Source: Punctularia strigosozonata HHB-11173 SS5 (Eukaryota; Basidiomycota; Agaricomycetes; Corticiales; Punctulariaceae). From it: a DNA stretch of 64,000 nucleotides. Shown piece after piece: positions 46,672 through 59,032 of the stretch. The DNA lies in contig NW_006767440.1 in assembly GCF_000264995.1 (NCBI RefSeq), forward strand, positions 1,469,863 to 1,533,862, written 5' to 3'. The notes under the pieces were generated by a model. The model searched no databases and was not told where the DNA came from. It worked only from the letters and a program-made list of their open reading frames with translations. The stretch's first letter is position 1. Each line of letters starts with the position of its first letter. Made by a program: the position numbers and the translations under genes.

Positions 46672-47243
46672 ATGTCGGACAACACTATGACTGATAACAT
46701 CCTGCAGCTTCAGGGCGTCGGTGAGTGTGATTGCTTTTTACGCTCCAAAACGGGGATCTCACTTTGGGGCTCACAAGGCCGGCTGAAACGCAAGGCCGCA
46801 TCAGCCGCGACGCTCACGCTCTACGTGAAACATTATACCGAGTGAAGCATTATACCGACGGTAATGGCGTCGAGCACCTTGACGTCGACAAGAAGATCGG
46901 CGGACTCGAACGAGATCGAGAGAGCCCTCTATTCGGACATGTCATTGGCAAAACCAGGCGCGATCAGGTAGAAGACTTGGAAGACGCTCTTCTGAAAGAA
47001 GGTTGGCATCCCGATACGCACTGCGCCATCGAGTCCATTGCTCTGCGGTACTGCCTGGACTATGCATGTGGTCTGATAGATCCATCGGCCAGAAGTCGTA
47101 CCGCGAGGTTGACTTTCCGACAGAGTTGTTGTTTCAAGGTCATCAATGGAGAGAGGCGTTACACGCGTAGCATGAAGTTCACTGGTCCGAAAGGCGAGAA
47201 CGTGGAGGCCCGGGTCTGGTATGACTACATCGAACCAGTGTAG
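46672..47243 (+). pseudogene. Conserved small fungal protein, broken by a 17-bp tandem duplication
   Basis: The start MSDNTMTDNILQLQGVG is followed by an intron beginning GTGAGTG (46716 to about 46771). The next exon reads RLKRKAASAATLTLYVKHYTE and then stops. The reason is a perfect-but-one direct repeat of 17 nt, GTGAARCATTATACCGA, at 46825-46841 and 46842-46858. If only one copy were present, the frame would run on as YVKHYTDGNGVEHLDVD and continue through LFGHVIGKTRR, DLEDALLKEGWHPDT and INGERRYTRSMKFTGPKGENVEARVWYDY. That pattern matches a lipocalin-sized family of conserved fungal proteins of unknown function that I recall. The stretch between HCAIES and FKVINGERRY also looks degraded. 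An assembly error at the duplication is possible. Confidence 0.6.
46825..46858 (+). repeat. 17-bp tandem direct duplication
   Basis: Two adjacent copies of a 17-nt unit differ at a single base. Because 17 is not a multiple of three, the second copy shifts the reading frame. Confidence 0.9.
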
Positions 47244-47551
47244 CGGTAGATGGCGCTGTCCCAATTCCTAAACATCTGGCAGTGATCCAAAAACATGTAC
47301 TCTAGCTTAAGATACGCATTTACAATCTTGGACGTTGCAGTCGATATGATATGCTAATAGCGTTGAGGACAAAAGCAGGCAGGGCTTGAAGATCGGGAGC
47401 GTCGGGAAAATCCGGACTGCGCGTGACCAGGAAATCATGCGCCTGTGATTGGGCCGTGTCCCGGGGTCGGCTCGGGACGTAACAATCACCTTGAACTTGC
47501 ACTGAACGACGACCCGGGCGATAGCTGCTCATCGTCAACGACAACGGCGGA
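47244..47551. other. SDH1 promoter region
   Basis: About 300 bp upstream of SDH1. I see no gene or repeat in it. Confidence 0.45.
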
Positions 47552-49903
47552 ATGCTCAGAAAATCTGTCTCGAAGGCGTTCGGCCGTTCAAAGCGGTCTT
47601 TTCACTCCACCGCCGCGGCGCGACGGGTCGTCGCAACCAACCCTGTGAAGGCTGAGGAAGTCAAGGTGAATCCGTGTTTTCTCATTGCCCCGGAGCTCCA
47701 ACTTACACACAGAACCAGAACTATGCTTCGGGCAACTATCCGCTGATCGAGCATCAATACGATGCGCTCGTGGTGTAAGTCGAGGTTCTCGACTCACACG
47801 AGCGTATGTGCTGACCGCGGCCTCCTCTTTCGGACAGTGGTGCGGGCGGTGCCGGTTTGCGAGCTGCCTTTGGTCTCGCTGAGGCTGGCCTCAAGACTGC
47901 CTGCATCACCAAGCTGTTTCCGACTCGTAGTCACACTGTCGCTGCTCAGGGCGGTATCAATGCAGCACTTGGAAACATGACGGAGGATGACTGGCGATGG
48001 CACATGTACGATACGGTGCGTGAATATCACCAGAAAAGCAACGAAACTGTGATCACTCATGGTCTTTATAGGTTAAGGGCTCTGACTGGCTTGGTGACCA
48101 AGACGCCATCCACTACATGACCCGAGAAGCCCCTCACACTGTCATCGAGTTGGAACACTTCGGTGTGCCTTTCTCGCGAACCAAGGAGGGCAAAATCTAC
48201 CAGCGAGCGTTCGGCGGTCAGTCGCTGAAGTTCGGAAAGGGTGGTCAGGCGTACCGTTGCGCCGCTGCCGCCGACCGTACCGGTCATGCGCTGCTCCACA
48301 CCCTCTATGGCCAATCTCTCCGACACAACACCAACTTCTTCATCGAGTACTTCGCACTCGACCTGATCATGGAGGGCGGCGAATGTGTCGGTGTCATCGC
48401 CCTCAACATGGAAGATGGCACCTTACACCGATTCCGCGCGCATAAGACTGTCCTCGCGACTGGTGGTTATGGTCGTGCGTACTTCAGCTGCACGAGTGCA
48501 CACACTTGCACCGGTGATGGAAACGCCATGGTTACCCGTGCTGGCCTCCCTCTCCAGGATCTGGAGTTTGTGCAGTTCCACCCTACCGGCATCTACGGTG
48601 CTGGCTGCTTGATCACCGAGGGTACTGTTTTGCCTTTCACTTTCTGACATTCGACTGATAAATGATATAGGTTCTCGTGGCGAGGGTGGCTACTTGCTCA
48701 ACTCCGAGGGCGAGCGTTTCATGGAGCGTTACGCCCCGACTGCGAAGGATCTCGCCTCTCGTGACGTTGTTTCCCGGTCAATGACCATTGAGATCCGAGA
48801 GGGTCGTGGTGTTGGTCCTGACAAGGACCATATTTACCTGCAACTCAGCCATCTCCCCGCTGAAATTCTACACGAGCGTCTCCCCGGTATCTCCGAGACC
48901 GCTGCCATCTTCTCTGGTGTCGATGTCACCAAGGAGCCGATCCCTGTGCTTCCTACTGTGCACTACAACAGTAAGCTGTTGGCCAACGCATATACGCCTC
49001 ATTGCTGATTTATTCTGCAGTGGGTGGTATCCCCACCAAGTACACCGGCGAGGTCATCACCGTTGACGAGGTTCGGGCTCAAGTTGCTTGTAACACCGCA
49101 TATATTGACATAATTCGATCCAGAACGGTAAGGACAGAGTTGTACCGGGTCTGTACGCTGCCGGAGAGGCGGCTTGCGTGTCCGTGCACGGTGCCAACCG
49201 TCTTGGTGCCAACTCTCTCCTCGATATCGTCGTCTTCGGTCGTGCCTGCGCCCACCACATCAAGGAGACTCTCGAGCCAGGCAAACCTCACCGCGAGATT
49301 TCTCCCGAGGCCGGCATGCAGAGCATCGAGTTCCTCGACCAGATCAGGAAGGCCGATGGCCCTCAGCCGACTGCCAAGATCCGTCTTGACATGCAGAAGG
49401 CCATGCAAGCCGACGCTGCCGTCTTCCGGACACAGTCCACCCTGGACGAGGGTGTCCAGAAGGTGCGCGAGATTTACAAGCAATACGACCAGGTCGGCAT
49501 CAAGGACAGAAGCATGATCTGGAATTCGTGAGTTCCTCGGGCCGCACGATTTGTCAGAGCTCTGAAGCATCTCTCGATAGCGACCTTGTCGAGACCCTTG
49601 AGCTCCGTAACTTGCTCCAGTGCGCCGTCCAGACTATCACTGCGGCTGCTGCTCGTAAGGAGTCTCGGGGTGCGCACGCCCGTGAGGACTTCACTGAGGT
49701 GTGTCGCCTCCATCTTTCCTCTCATCCTCAGTAGCTGAGCAATTTCATTGCAGCGTGACGACGAGAACTGGATGAAGCATACTCTGACATGGCAACACGA
49801 CGTCAACTCGCCAGATGTCGAGATCAAGTACCGCGGCGTTATCTCCACGACGCTCGACGAGAACGAGTGTAAGTCGGTGCCGCCGTTCAAGCGGGTGTAC
49901 TAG
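47552..49903 (+). CDS. SDH1: Succinate dehydrogenase flavoprotein subunit, mitochondrial
   Basis: SDH1 oxidises succinate to fumarate in the TCA cycle and feeds electrons into complex II. The presequence [25 protein letters not shown] is typical for mitochondrial import. FAD-binding starts [23 protein letters not shown] across an intron. The covalent FAD histidine lies in [19 protein letters not shown]. The capping and active-site blocks are [86 protein letters not shown] and HYNMGGIPTKY. The C-terminal part is [25 protein letters not shown]. It ends [29 protein letters not shown]. Nine introns of about 50 nt, all consistent with frame. Full length, no anomalies. Confidence 0.97.
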
Positions 49904-50255
49904 ATAGCAGCGGCGAGAGGGGGCCAAAATTCGACACTCGCATGTTCTGTGTCTACACTATGTAAACCTTCCAACACGTATTGGGACTTTTTTCGAACAT
50001 GAGACAGGGTCGTGACCTGCAGTACAGTCGGTTGGGAGGACGACCGGGTTCGTCGTGCGAAGTATTCAGGTCTTCGATGCGTTCGTGCGATTGTCGGTCT
50101 TGAGCAGTCTTGAGCAGGCGACTTCGAGTGGCGTCCACGGGGCGAAATGCCAAGTATTCATGAAACGTGAACGTTTGAACATCGTCCACCTAAACCCTGC
50201 CGATCAGGCTACGGTGTGGTTCGAGTCGGTTTCTCTACCTGTCACACTCACCGAA
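49904..50255. other. Convergent 3' intergenic region
   Basis: The 3' UTRs of SDH1 and the JmjC gene lie here. I see nothing else in it. Confidence 0.5.
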
Positions 50256-51564
50256 TCAAAACCACATCGAGACCGAGAAGCTGACGGTCTCGCTGCGCAT
50301 GGCGTGCCACCAACCAGGTGGGAGGAATAGGAGATCTCCCGGGTTCAAGGTCGCGCTCATAGCGCGTGGAACGGCGTTTCCCCAGAAGTCTTGCAGTCGT
50401 TCGTCGTTGGGATCCGTCTCGGACGGAGCTTGCGAGGAGACATCGAAGACGTCGACACTTGATGTGTTGCTCATCGTGGGATTCAATGAGTTGACGGCCG
50501 GATTGTGAGGGGGCTGCGACGACACGCCGGTGGGTGAGGAGGTGGTGCTCGGGGGCGGATAGGGCAGCATGTGAGCCGAGACGGAGGGAGGCGCGACCCA
50601 GACGGTCTTGCTACCTACGACCTGCGCTAGATCTTGGTGACACTCGTATGTTTAGTCGGTGACATGGGACACCTACCGTACAGGTTGAAGTAGGGATCCT
50701 GTAAGGTTCAATCAATCAGGCGTTACGGTGGGAATCCCCCGACGAGCATGGATGTGGGCATACCGTATGTGCGGGTGATACGGTGCCTTTAGGCCCTAGC
50801 CAGACGTTGGTCACGAGTTGATCCTCATTTGTGGGAGGCTCGTACCCGGGAAAGTCTGGAGTTGGATCCGGGGACGCATATACGTAGTCGGGGATTGCGA
50901 TGTCGTCCCGAAGGCGGGGGAACTGACGCAAGAGGTTGTACTGGGCGAGGTACGTGGGGCTAGCTTCGTCGGATCGGCATAGAGCGTCCAGAAAGGCGTC
51001 GAAAGGGAGGATCTCCTGCTTCCAGTCGTCTGCGCGATAGTCGTTGCCAACCTCCACGGGGACGACACGTCCTGCACCCGAGATGGAGCGCAGATACTGG
51101 GGAGAAGACCACGGATGGTCGGTCAAGGCGGGCCAATCTTGCACGAAACCGCGTAGAATGAATGGCCCGGAAGCCCATCCCTTCCGAAAAGCGCTGAGAG
51201 AAGGTGCTTCTTCGGGCTCGGGGATGCCCGCTGCAGCGCTGGGAAGCACAACAGAAGGCAGACGTTGGCTGTCGAACGAGCGTTCATAGGGTTCAGTTTC
51301 CGTCCCTGGATGACCTCCGAGATGGTGTGCTTGAATGTCTAGGATCAGCGCATGGATTAGGTCCAAGTGGACTGGGGCACCAGCGATGATGATAGCCATG
51401 TCAAGGTGCGCAATAGCCTCTTTCGCCAGTTCCTCGGTTACATCGTTTCTTCCAGCTTTCGTGAGGGCGAGGACGATGGAAGCATCCGTGTAGAATTCTC
51501 TCCAGCGTAGTCTATCTGTGCCTGCAGCTGCCATCATGCGATGAGACTCGGATATTGCACGCAT
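50256..51564 (-). CDS. JmjC-domain (JMJD5/KDM8-like) protein; 5' end unresolved
   Basis: JMJD5-like proteins are 2-oxoglutarate/Fe(II) hydroxylases. The N-terminal helical part includes WREFYTDASIVLALTKAGR and AIAHLDMAIIIAGAP. The cupin-like part is GPFILRGFVQDWPALTDHPWSSPQYLRSI, VPVEVGNDYRADDWKQEILPF and YLAQYNLLRQFPRLRDDIAIPDY. Then comes NVWLGPKGTVSPAHT, with DPYFNLYDLAQVVGSKTVWVAPP across two introns, giving the iron-binding HTD. A Ser/Pro-rich insert of about 50 residues precedes LNPGDLLFLPPGWWHAMRSE, whose His is the third ligand. The protein ends VSFSVSMWF. Upstream of the ATG at 51564 the same frame stays open and family-like (GAYGELAQCGVYALDAVLGS) to about 51660, so the real start is in an earlier exon I cannot place. 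Confidence 0.85.
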
Positions 51565-52138
51565 CAAAGCGTTTGTATCACCGGCCGGTGATCCAAGGAC
51601 TGCGTCCAGCGCATATACGCCACATTGGGCCAGCTCGCCATAAGCTCCTGATGTGCTCTGAGTGAGTTGCTCAAGTCCAACGAAGCCGACGTGTACCGCT
51701 GTGCAATTGTTCGAGGCAAGCGAGTGCCCAGTTTCGCGGCATCACGGAGGCAACTTAGAATATACGATTCGCCCGTGATACTTTCTCAGAGAAAGATTGA
51801 CGACGCCACTCGCGACGAGGAATTGCAGGCTATGGAGGAACGTGGACGGGTTGGCGCCGTTTGCTGTACGCTACGAGGCCCTGGCAGCCGTGTTATGGCT
51901 GCGTCGGGGCGATCCGACGGTGAAGGAGACGGAAGCGCAGGAAATTTAACGGTCCCTGCTTCTGGAGGGAATCTTGTGACAGGGGGTGCCCAGGAAGGGA
52001 AATTAGACGCGTCACAGCGAAAAATCACGTAAGCCCGAATCCCGCATACATAAACCCTCTAGCCCAACCCGAGATCTTCGCACGGCTCCCCCAAACCTCT
52101 GATAACTCCGGCCCCTCGGGCCGGCTCCGGGCGCGGCA
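51565..52138. other. 5' part of the JmjC gene and promoter shared with MOT1
   Basis: The first approximately 100 bp still read as JmjC-gene coding sequence on the minus strand. The rest is the divergent promoter. Open frames on both strands here have no domain. Confidence 0.4.
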
Positions 52139-55100
52139 ATGACTTCCAGGTATGGACACGTCGCTCCCTCGCGTGGCTCTTGGGCCGCCTTCGCTGAGCT
52201 TCCCGCTCCGGTTTCGCAGATTGGATCGTTTGCTCATTCTTCTAGACACCGGATCGTCAACAAATGTTAGGACTACTGCCGCAAAGCAACTGGCCCAGCT
52301 GGCCGCCAAAAGCGTCATCAGCGATGTCGCGGTGGAAGAGGACGTTAAGTCTACCCGCCACCATGCCGCCGTCGACCCTGCGGCATGGGCAGAATTAATG
52401 GCTGTTATAGCACGAGTCCGTAGCTGTCGTCGTTGTTAACCATTACATTCGCTAAAATAGGCTCCATGTCCAGATATTACCCTACCTCCACTCCAAATCC
52501 CATGAGACGCGTACTGCTGCATCCGTCGCCCTCTCACAAATATGGACACTCGTTCCGATATGGACTCCCGCGCCCCCTGTGAAGTCGGAAGCAGACGCAG
52601 ATAGCGCGCCTGTAAACCCCCCGGAGTTCCCTAACTTCTCCGTCCGGGAGCTGATGGCGAAGGGCACCCTCCTCCTGGCGTCGTCTGGCAAGGAATTCAC
52701 CAAGCCGGCGAACCTTTTGGCTAGTTCAGCGGAGGTTAAGAAAGCTCGCAAAGATGCCATGAGCCGTCTCGGTCTCGATTTTCTTGATGCTCTCGGCGGC
52801 GATGAAGACAGCATGGACCTGGATCAAGAGCTTGCAGGGGATGATGCCCTCGCGAGCGATTCGGAGAATGTCAAGCAGGAGGTCAAGCAGGAGGAGTCGA
52901 CAGTGTCTCCGACTGACACCGACGTCGTCATGAAAGAGTCTTCGCCTCCACCCAGGGCCAAATCTGCTACTCCTGCAGGCACGCCAGGGCCGTCGATGTC
53001 CCCGCCTCCCGAGCAGGATCTCAGCGCGCTCTCTGCTAGGGAGCGAAACCGGTTGAAGAGGAAACGGAAGCCCGGAAACTCGGCCTTTGTTGCCGCACCA
53101 CCTCCTGCACCGCAAGGTTCGAAATACACCCCGGCATCGGCGGGTCAGGCAAGCTCAAAGTATGTGTCTTCAATTTGTTTTGTGATATCGCTTTGCTGAT
53201 GGGTACGATCAGGGCGCGCCTAGTAGAAGCAGACGAGGACCAATCAGCCGCCGCGTCGCGCCTATCCACTCCCAACTCTACCAACGGCAACAGCGGAGCG
53301 CAAGATAAAGTAGTCATCGACCCCACCAAAGGAGGGGCGGTGTCTCCTAAAGCTCCGCAGCAATCTAAGGCGCTCGAGGTCCCTCCGGGAGTATGGGTAT
53401 GGGATGGCATCGTCAAGCTGCTTGAAGTGGACCTGTTCAGTCCAGCGTGGGAGGTCCGGCACGGCGCCGCCATGGCTCTTCGCGAGCTGTTAAAGACGCA
53501 AGGCCACCATGGCGGCATGAAAGGTAGACTTTCGCTCGCATACGCTCGTGCACCATGCCCTGACATACGTCTTATAGACGAGCTCCCTCCCGCTGAGAAC
53601 GAAATGGCGCATGAACGGTGGTGCAACGACCTCGCGGCGAAATTTCTCTGCATTTTCGTCCTCGACCGGTTTGGCGACTTCGTCTCGGATCAGGTTGTGG
53701 CCCCTGTACGAGAGACGGTGTCACAGACGTTGGCATCGCTCCTCTTACACATGCCTCGTCGCTCGGTTCTCCACGTCCACGATATCTTGCTCCAGATGAT
53801 CCGCCAGGACTTTCCACTGCTCCCCAAACCAGCTAATGGCAAGGGTTCCGCGCGCGCGCGCGACACGAATCACGTTTGGGAGGTTCGGCATGCGGGTCTG
53901 CTGGGGGTCAAGTATGAAGTCGCCGTTCGCAAAGATCTTGTCGAAGCACCTCCGAAGGCTGAAGATGACCTGAGAATGGAAGATGGAGTACCGTCCGAAG
54001 GGCGCGATGTATTACAAGGCGTGGTCGATGCCGCCATCCTCGGGTCAGACTAATTGTTCGACCAATTGATTCGGTACTAATGAAATCCGTTAGGCTGGGT
54101 GACCAGGACGATGATGTTCGGAGTGTCGCGGCTTCTTGCCTGATACCTGTTGCGCGGCAAGTTGTGGAGCAGATACCCCAAGCTCTGCCCCAGATCCTTA
54201 GTGTGCTGTGGAATTGTCTGTCCGAGATCAAAGACGACCTGAGCTCCAGCGTGAGCGCTGTCATGGATCTACTCGGTACGTAATCCCTTTTTTTTTGCTC
54301 GATCATGATCGCTCAACAGATTACAGGGAAACTCGTAGCCTACGACTCCGTCATTGCCATCCTGGCAGACCGCAATCTTTCGTGAGTACCGTTGTATCCA
54401 TACAAACTAGTCCATTCTGACTATTCATGGCATACAGCCACTCATTGGCGGATCTCGCCCCGAAGCTCTTCCCTTTCTTCCGCCACACAATCTCCACCGT
54501 TCGGCTCACAGTCGTCAAGACCCTGCATTCGTTCATGTCGATATCATCGCTAAGCCAAGAATGGATCGGCGTCCCCTTCCTCTCCCTCCTCTTCCAGAAT
54601 CTCGTGGTCGAGGAGCGCCCAGACGTCCGTGCGGCCACGCTTGCGGCCTGGAAAGCGGCGATGCCGATAGTGTGCTCCTCGGTTGACCGAGCGGAACTGT
54701 CCGTGCCGCAGCCGACATTATTGGGCTGGTATCAGACATTGATGATGCCAATCGGAGTGCCGATCGACTCGTCCACGTTTTATCATGCTAGTCTCTCTGA
54801 CAGCGGGGGCGAGAGGCATAATGTGGATAAGCACATGCTAGCGCAGGACTTGTCGCTGGTTAGTGCGGACGTCGTCATGCAAGCGCGATTGGCTAGCGCG
54901 AGCGCACAAGCTGCGCTTATAGCAGCTTGGCCTGCGACGGTACGTTCAGGATACACGTATGATCCACGACGGATGCTAATAGGTTGTACTATACAGGGAG
55001 AAGCCTTCGAGAACATGTTCCGGCCGATCCTCATGCACTACATCGACTCTACCAGCATGCTGCAGAAGCTTCTCGCAGCCATCATCACGGAAGAGTGGGC

Positions 55101-58100
55101 GAGAGAGGCGGAAGCCAGATCTTCCCAACCCCTCATCGAACGGTGCGCCTTGGCCCAAGATCTAAGCGCGAAGACCCTCGCGTTCCTCCAAGAATCGCCA
55201 CCACTATCCTATCATGAGATGGCCTTCACGCTGGCCCGTCTTCACAGCGAGTGCTACAGTCTTCTCCATGGTTTTGCGCATGACTGTAAGGTACCCGCTG
55301 CGTCGATCCCCACTCTCGGCACGGAGATTGACGTTACCGGTCAAAACCCGAGCTGCTTCACGATCGATACAGCTCAGTCCGTTGTCAGTTCGATGTTCGA
55401 CCAGTTGAAAGAGAGCCTGGGCCGTACGAAGAAGCGAGAGCTTGCCATTCTCGTCGAGAAACGGGCTCAGGTGGCCGCCAACGTTGAGCGGTATACAGCT
55501 GCGAAGACGCAACACGACATTCGGGTGTCCGCGGCTTTCGCTGCAACGTTTATTGCCCTCAAGGGTATGCCGGAGAAAGTCAGCCCTGTTGTCAAGGGAA
55601 TCATGAGCGGGATCAAGGTACACTTTTTGATCCTGTGTGCGGAAAAATAACTCATCATCGTTCAACTATGTGCAGAGCGAGGAGAATATCGATCTCCAGA
55701 CGCGATCTGCTGTGGCCGTGGCAGCGTTCGTCGACTTCTGTGCAGCCCATCATCTGGCGCAGCCGCCCGACAAGATCGTCAAGAATCTCTGTACATTCCT
55801 ATGTCAGGATACAGAGCGTACTCCCACCTTCGCCTATACTCGCAAACAGAAGGCCGGCATTTTGTCCTTCCGAGAGCCTGGGTCATCAAAGACATCCACG
55901 GCCAATGGCAAATCAAAGGGTGAACCTGCGGCAGCGGACGGTAACAGCAGCCATTCGCTGTCACGCAGGGGTGCGGGCCTTGCATTCGCTCAACTTTCGG
56001 CAAGGTTCGGGCCGCGGCTATTGGACGTCATCCCAGGCATGTGGCATTCAATGGCGGGAGGTCTGCTCTCCTCGTGCGCCACAGGTACGAAAGTCTTTTT
56101 GCTGTCACTGCACTGGATGGCTAAGGTCTACCCGAACCAATCCAGACTCACCTACTGAAGCGGATTCGCTAATCAGCAAGCAGTACGGACAGGATGTCAT
56201 TGACTCCCTCAGCGTGCTTGAAGCTGTCGTGCCGACACTTCACGAAGATATGTGGCCCAAGATCCGCACCCTCTTCCCTATGATTACCCTTGCACTCCGA
56301 AGTCAATTCGCCATTGTGCGGCAATCGGCGGCTCGATGCCTTTCGACTATATGCAGTACTATGACCCTCGAAACCATGCGCTACGTTATCGAAAACATCC
56401 TTCCTTTCCTCGGCGACGCTGTAAACCTAGCTAATCGACAAGGCTCTATGGAACTTATATATCGTCAGTCCTCCCAAGAAGACCGCTTCGTTATGCTTGT
56501 TGACATCGCCTCTCAGATATCGTACAGAAGCTTGATATCAAGGCACTACCCTACGTTCTCTTCATGATAGTCCCGGTTCTTGGTCGTATGAGCGACTCGG
56601 ACGACGACGTCAGAGCTACGGCGACCAATACCTTTGCGTCGTTGGTGAAGATGGTTCCGCTCGAGGTGCGTGCACCGTAGTCACTAGCTTGGCTTCCGCT
56701 CATAATTCACGCAGGCTGGTCTTCCGGACCCTCCTGGGTTCTCCGATGATTTGATGAAGCGCCGCGACGAGGAACGTCAATTTTTGACCCAGCTGCTTGA
56801 TGGCAAGAAGGTCGAGGAGTACAAATTGCCAGTTTCTATCAAAGCCGAGTTACGTCATTACCAACAGGAAGGCGTGAACTGGCTTGCATTCTTGGCGAAG
56901 TACCAGCTTCATGGCATACTTTGTGACGGTAAGGGTCCCCCGATCTCGTATCACCCCAACTCATGAACATATCGCCTGTCCAGACATGGGCTTGGGAAAG
57001 ACACTGCAGTCAATCTGCATACTCGCGAGCAAGCACTACGAACGCGCGAAACGCTACGAGGAAACCCAATCGCCGGACGCTGTTCACCTCCCGTCGTTGA
57101 TTGTCTGCCCTCCGACTCTCACCGGTCATTGGTACTACGAGATCATGAAGTACGCGGAGAACCTCAAACCCGTGACGTACACTGGGAACTCGCGCGAGCG
57201 AGGCAAGCTTCTCGGCAAGCTCAAGAAGTATGACGTGGTTATCACGTCGTACGAAGTTGTCCGGAACGACGTAGCAAACCTCGAGCAGATTGACTGGCAT
57301 TACTGCATTCTCGACGAGGGTCACGTCATCAAGAACGCGAAGACGAAGCTCACGAAAGCCGTCAAATGCATGCGAGCGCAACATCGCCTCATCCTTTCCG
57401 GTACACCCATCCAGAACAATGTGCTCGAACTTTGGAGCCTGTTCGATTTTCTTATGCCGGGCTTCTTGGGAACAGAGCAGTCGTTCAACGAGAGGTTTAG
57501 TAAGCCTATCCTGCAGAATCGCGACGGAAAGTCAAAGAATGGAGAAGCAGGTCCGTGCCTCCCGTTTGTACGTTGCGTTTAACTTCAACTGATCTCATTC
57601 CTGCAGCCGCGCTGGCGCTCGAAGCTTTGCACAAACAAGTCCTGCCCTTCCTGCTTCGACGACTCAAGGAAGACGTCTTGCATGATTTGCCTCCGAAGAT
57701 CATACAAGACTATTACTGCGAATTATCGGACCTGCAGAAACAACTCTACGATGAATTCTCCCAGTCGCAAGCTCGTTCACAGGCGGAGGTGGTGGTGCAC
57801 TCCGGACCCTCCGAGGGTGGCAAGGAATCGCACCACGTCTTCCAGTCCTTGCAGTATCTTCGCAAACTGTGCAATCATCCTGCATTGCTACTGAAGAACG
57901 ATCCCGCGGCGCTCTCAACGGCATTGGAGAAGGTCGGGGCGAAGAAAGACCCAAGCGCTCTGAGCGATATCCAGCACGCACCTAAGCTGCTTGCCCTCAA
58001 GTAAGTTGACGCCTTTTAGGAGATGATGACTATACTGAAACTGAGTATCAGGCAATTACTGAGCGACTGTGGCATCGGGACCGCCTCAGGAAACGCAGAC

Positions 58101-58827
58101 GAGAAAGCCGATTACCTCGTCTCCGAGACCGGAGCATTCTCGCAACATCGTGCCCTCATCTTTTGCCAGATGAAGCAGATGTTGGACATCATCGAGAACG
58201 ATCTCTTCAAGCAGTTCATGCCCTCTGTGACGTACATGAGGCTCGACGGTAGCACAGATGCAAACAAGCGCCATGCGATCGTACAGACGTTCAACTCGGA
58301 TCCCAGCATCGACTGTCTCCTCCTCACTACTCATGTAGGAGGCTTGGGTTTGACGCTGACTGGCGCGGATACAGTGATTTTCGTGGAACACGACTGGAAC
58401 CCGATGAAGGACCTCCAAGCTATGGACCGCGCTCACCGCATCGGGCAGAAGAAGGTCGTCAACGTTTACCGTTTGATCACCAAGGGGACTCTCGAAGAAA
58501 AGATTATGGGGTAAGCTATAGTATCCCGTGTTGACGTAGGATGCTAATTGTGCGGATAGTCTCCAACGGTTCAAGTTGAACATCGCGAACTCGGTCGTTA
58601 CCCAACAGAATGCTGGTCTCAGTTCGATGGATACCGATCGGGTTCTCGATCTCTTTCGACGAACGAGCGAGGAAGAAGACGCAGCTGCGGCCGCGAAGCA
58701 AAAGGCGAAGGAAGCAGACAAGTCCGTTAGCCAAAAGAACGTGCTTCAAGGCTTGGAAGAACTGCCTGCAGAAGAAGAGTATGAAGGACTTGATCTTGCG
58801 AGCTTCATGAGTTCGCTTGGTCGGTGA
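52139..58827 (+). CDS. MOT1: MOT1/BTAF1, Snf2-family TBP-removing ATPase
   Basis: MOT1 uses ATP to strip TBP from DNA and so redistributes it between promoters. The first exon is only 11 nt (ATGACTTCCAG). It joins across a 76-nt intron to give MTSRLDRLLILLDTGSSTNVRTTAAKQLAQLA, the family start. HEAT repeats fill the N-terminal half, with an acidic insert (DSMDLDQELAGDDALASDSENVKQEVKQE) and WEVRHGAAMALRELLK. The motor carries ELRHYQQEGVNWLAFL, DMGLGKTLQSI (Walker A), LDEGHVIKN (DEGH box) and LSGTPIQNNVLELWSLFDFLMPGFLG. The helicase C lobe has LIFCQMKQMLDII, YMRLDGSTD, LLLTTHVGGLGLTLTGAD and MDRAHRIGQKKVVNVYRL. It ends YEGLDLASFMSSLGR. About 17 introns; size fits the family's roughly 1,900 residues. 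Confidence 0.96.
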
Positions 58828-59032
58828 TACCGCGCGTTAATCAGCTTATGGCGTATGTTTATTCCATCTGTTTTTCTAATCCTCGATTGTTTTTTCTGGC
58901 TGGCTAGACGTCGCGCACCTATTCTATTGTCATCCATCAACACTGTATTGCCTAGACACAATGCTTGTAGAATAATTCAAAACGTAATGTACGGAAACAT
59001 GACGGTCGTCACAGCGGGAACGTGTCCTTTCT

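Noticed and set aside
53845-53866. Short GC dinucleotide run (GCGCGCGCGC) inside MOT1
   Set aside because: In frame and coding (Ser-Ala-Arg-Ala-Arg); too short to be a notable repeat.
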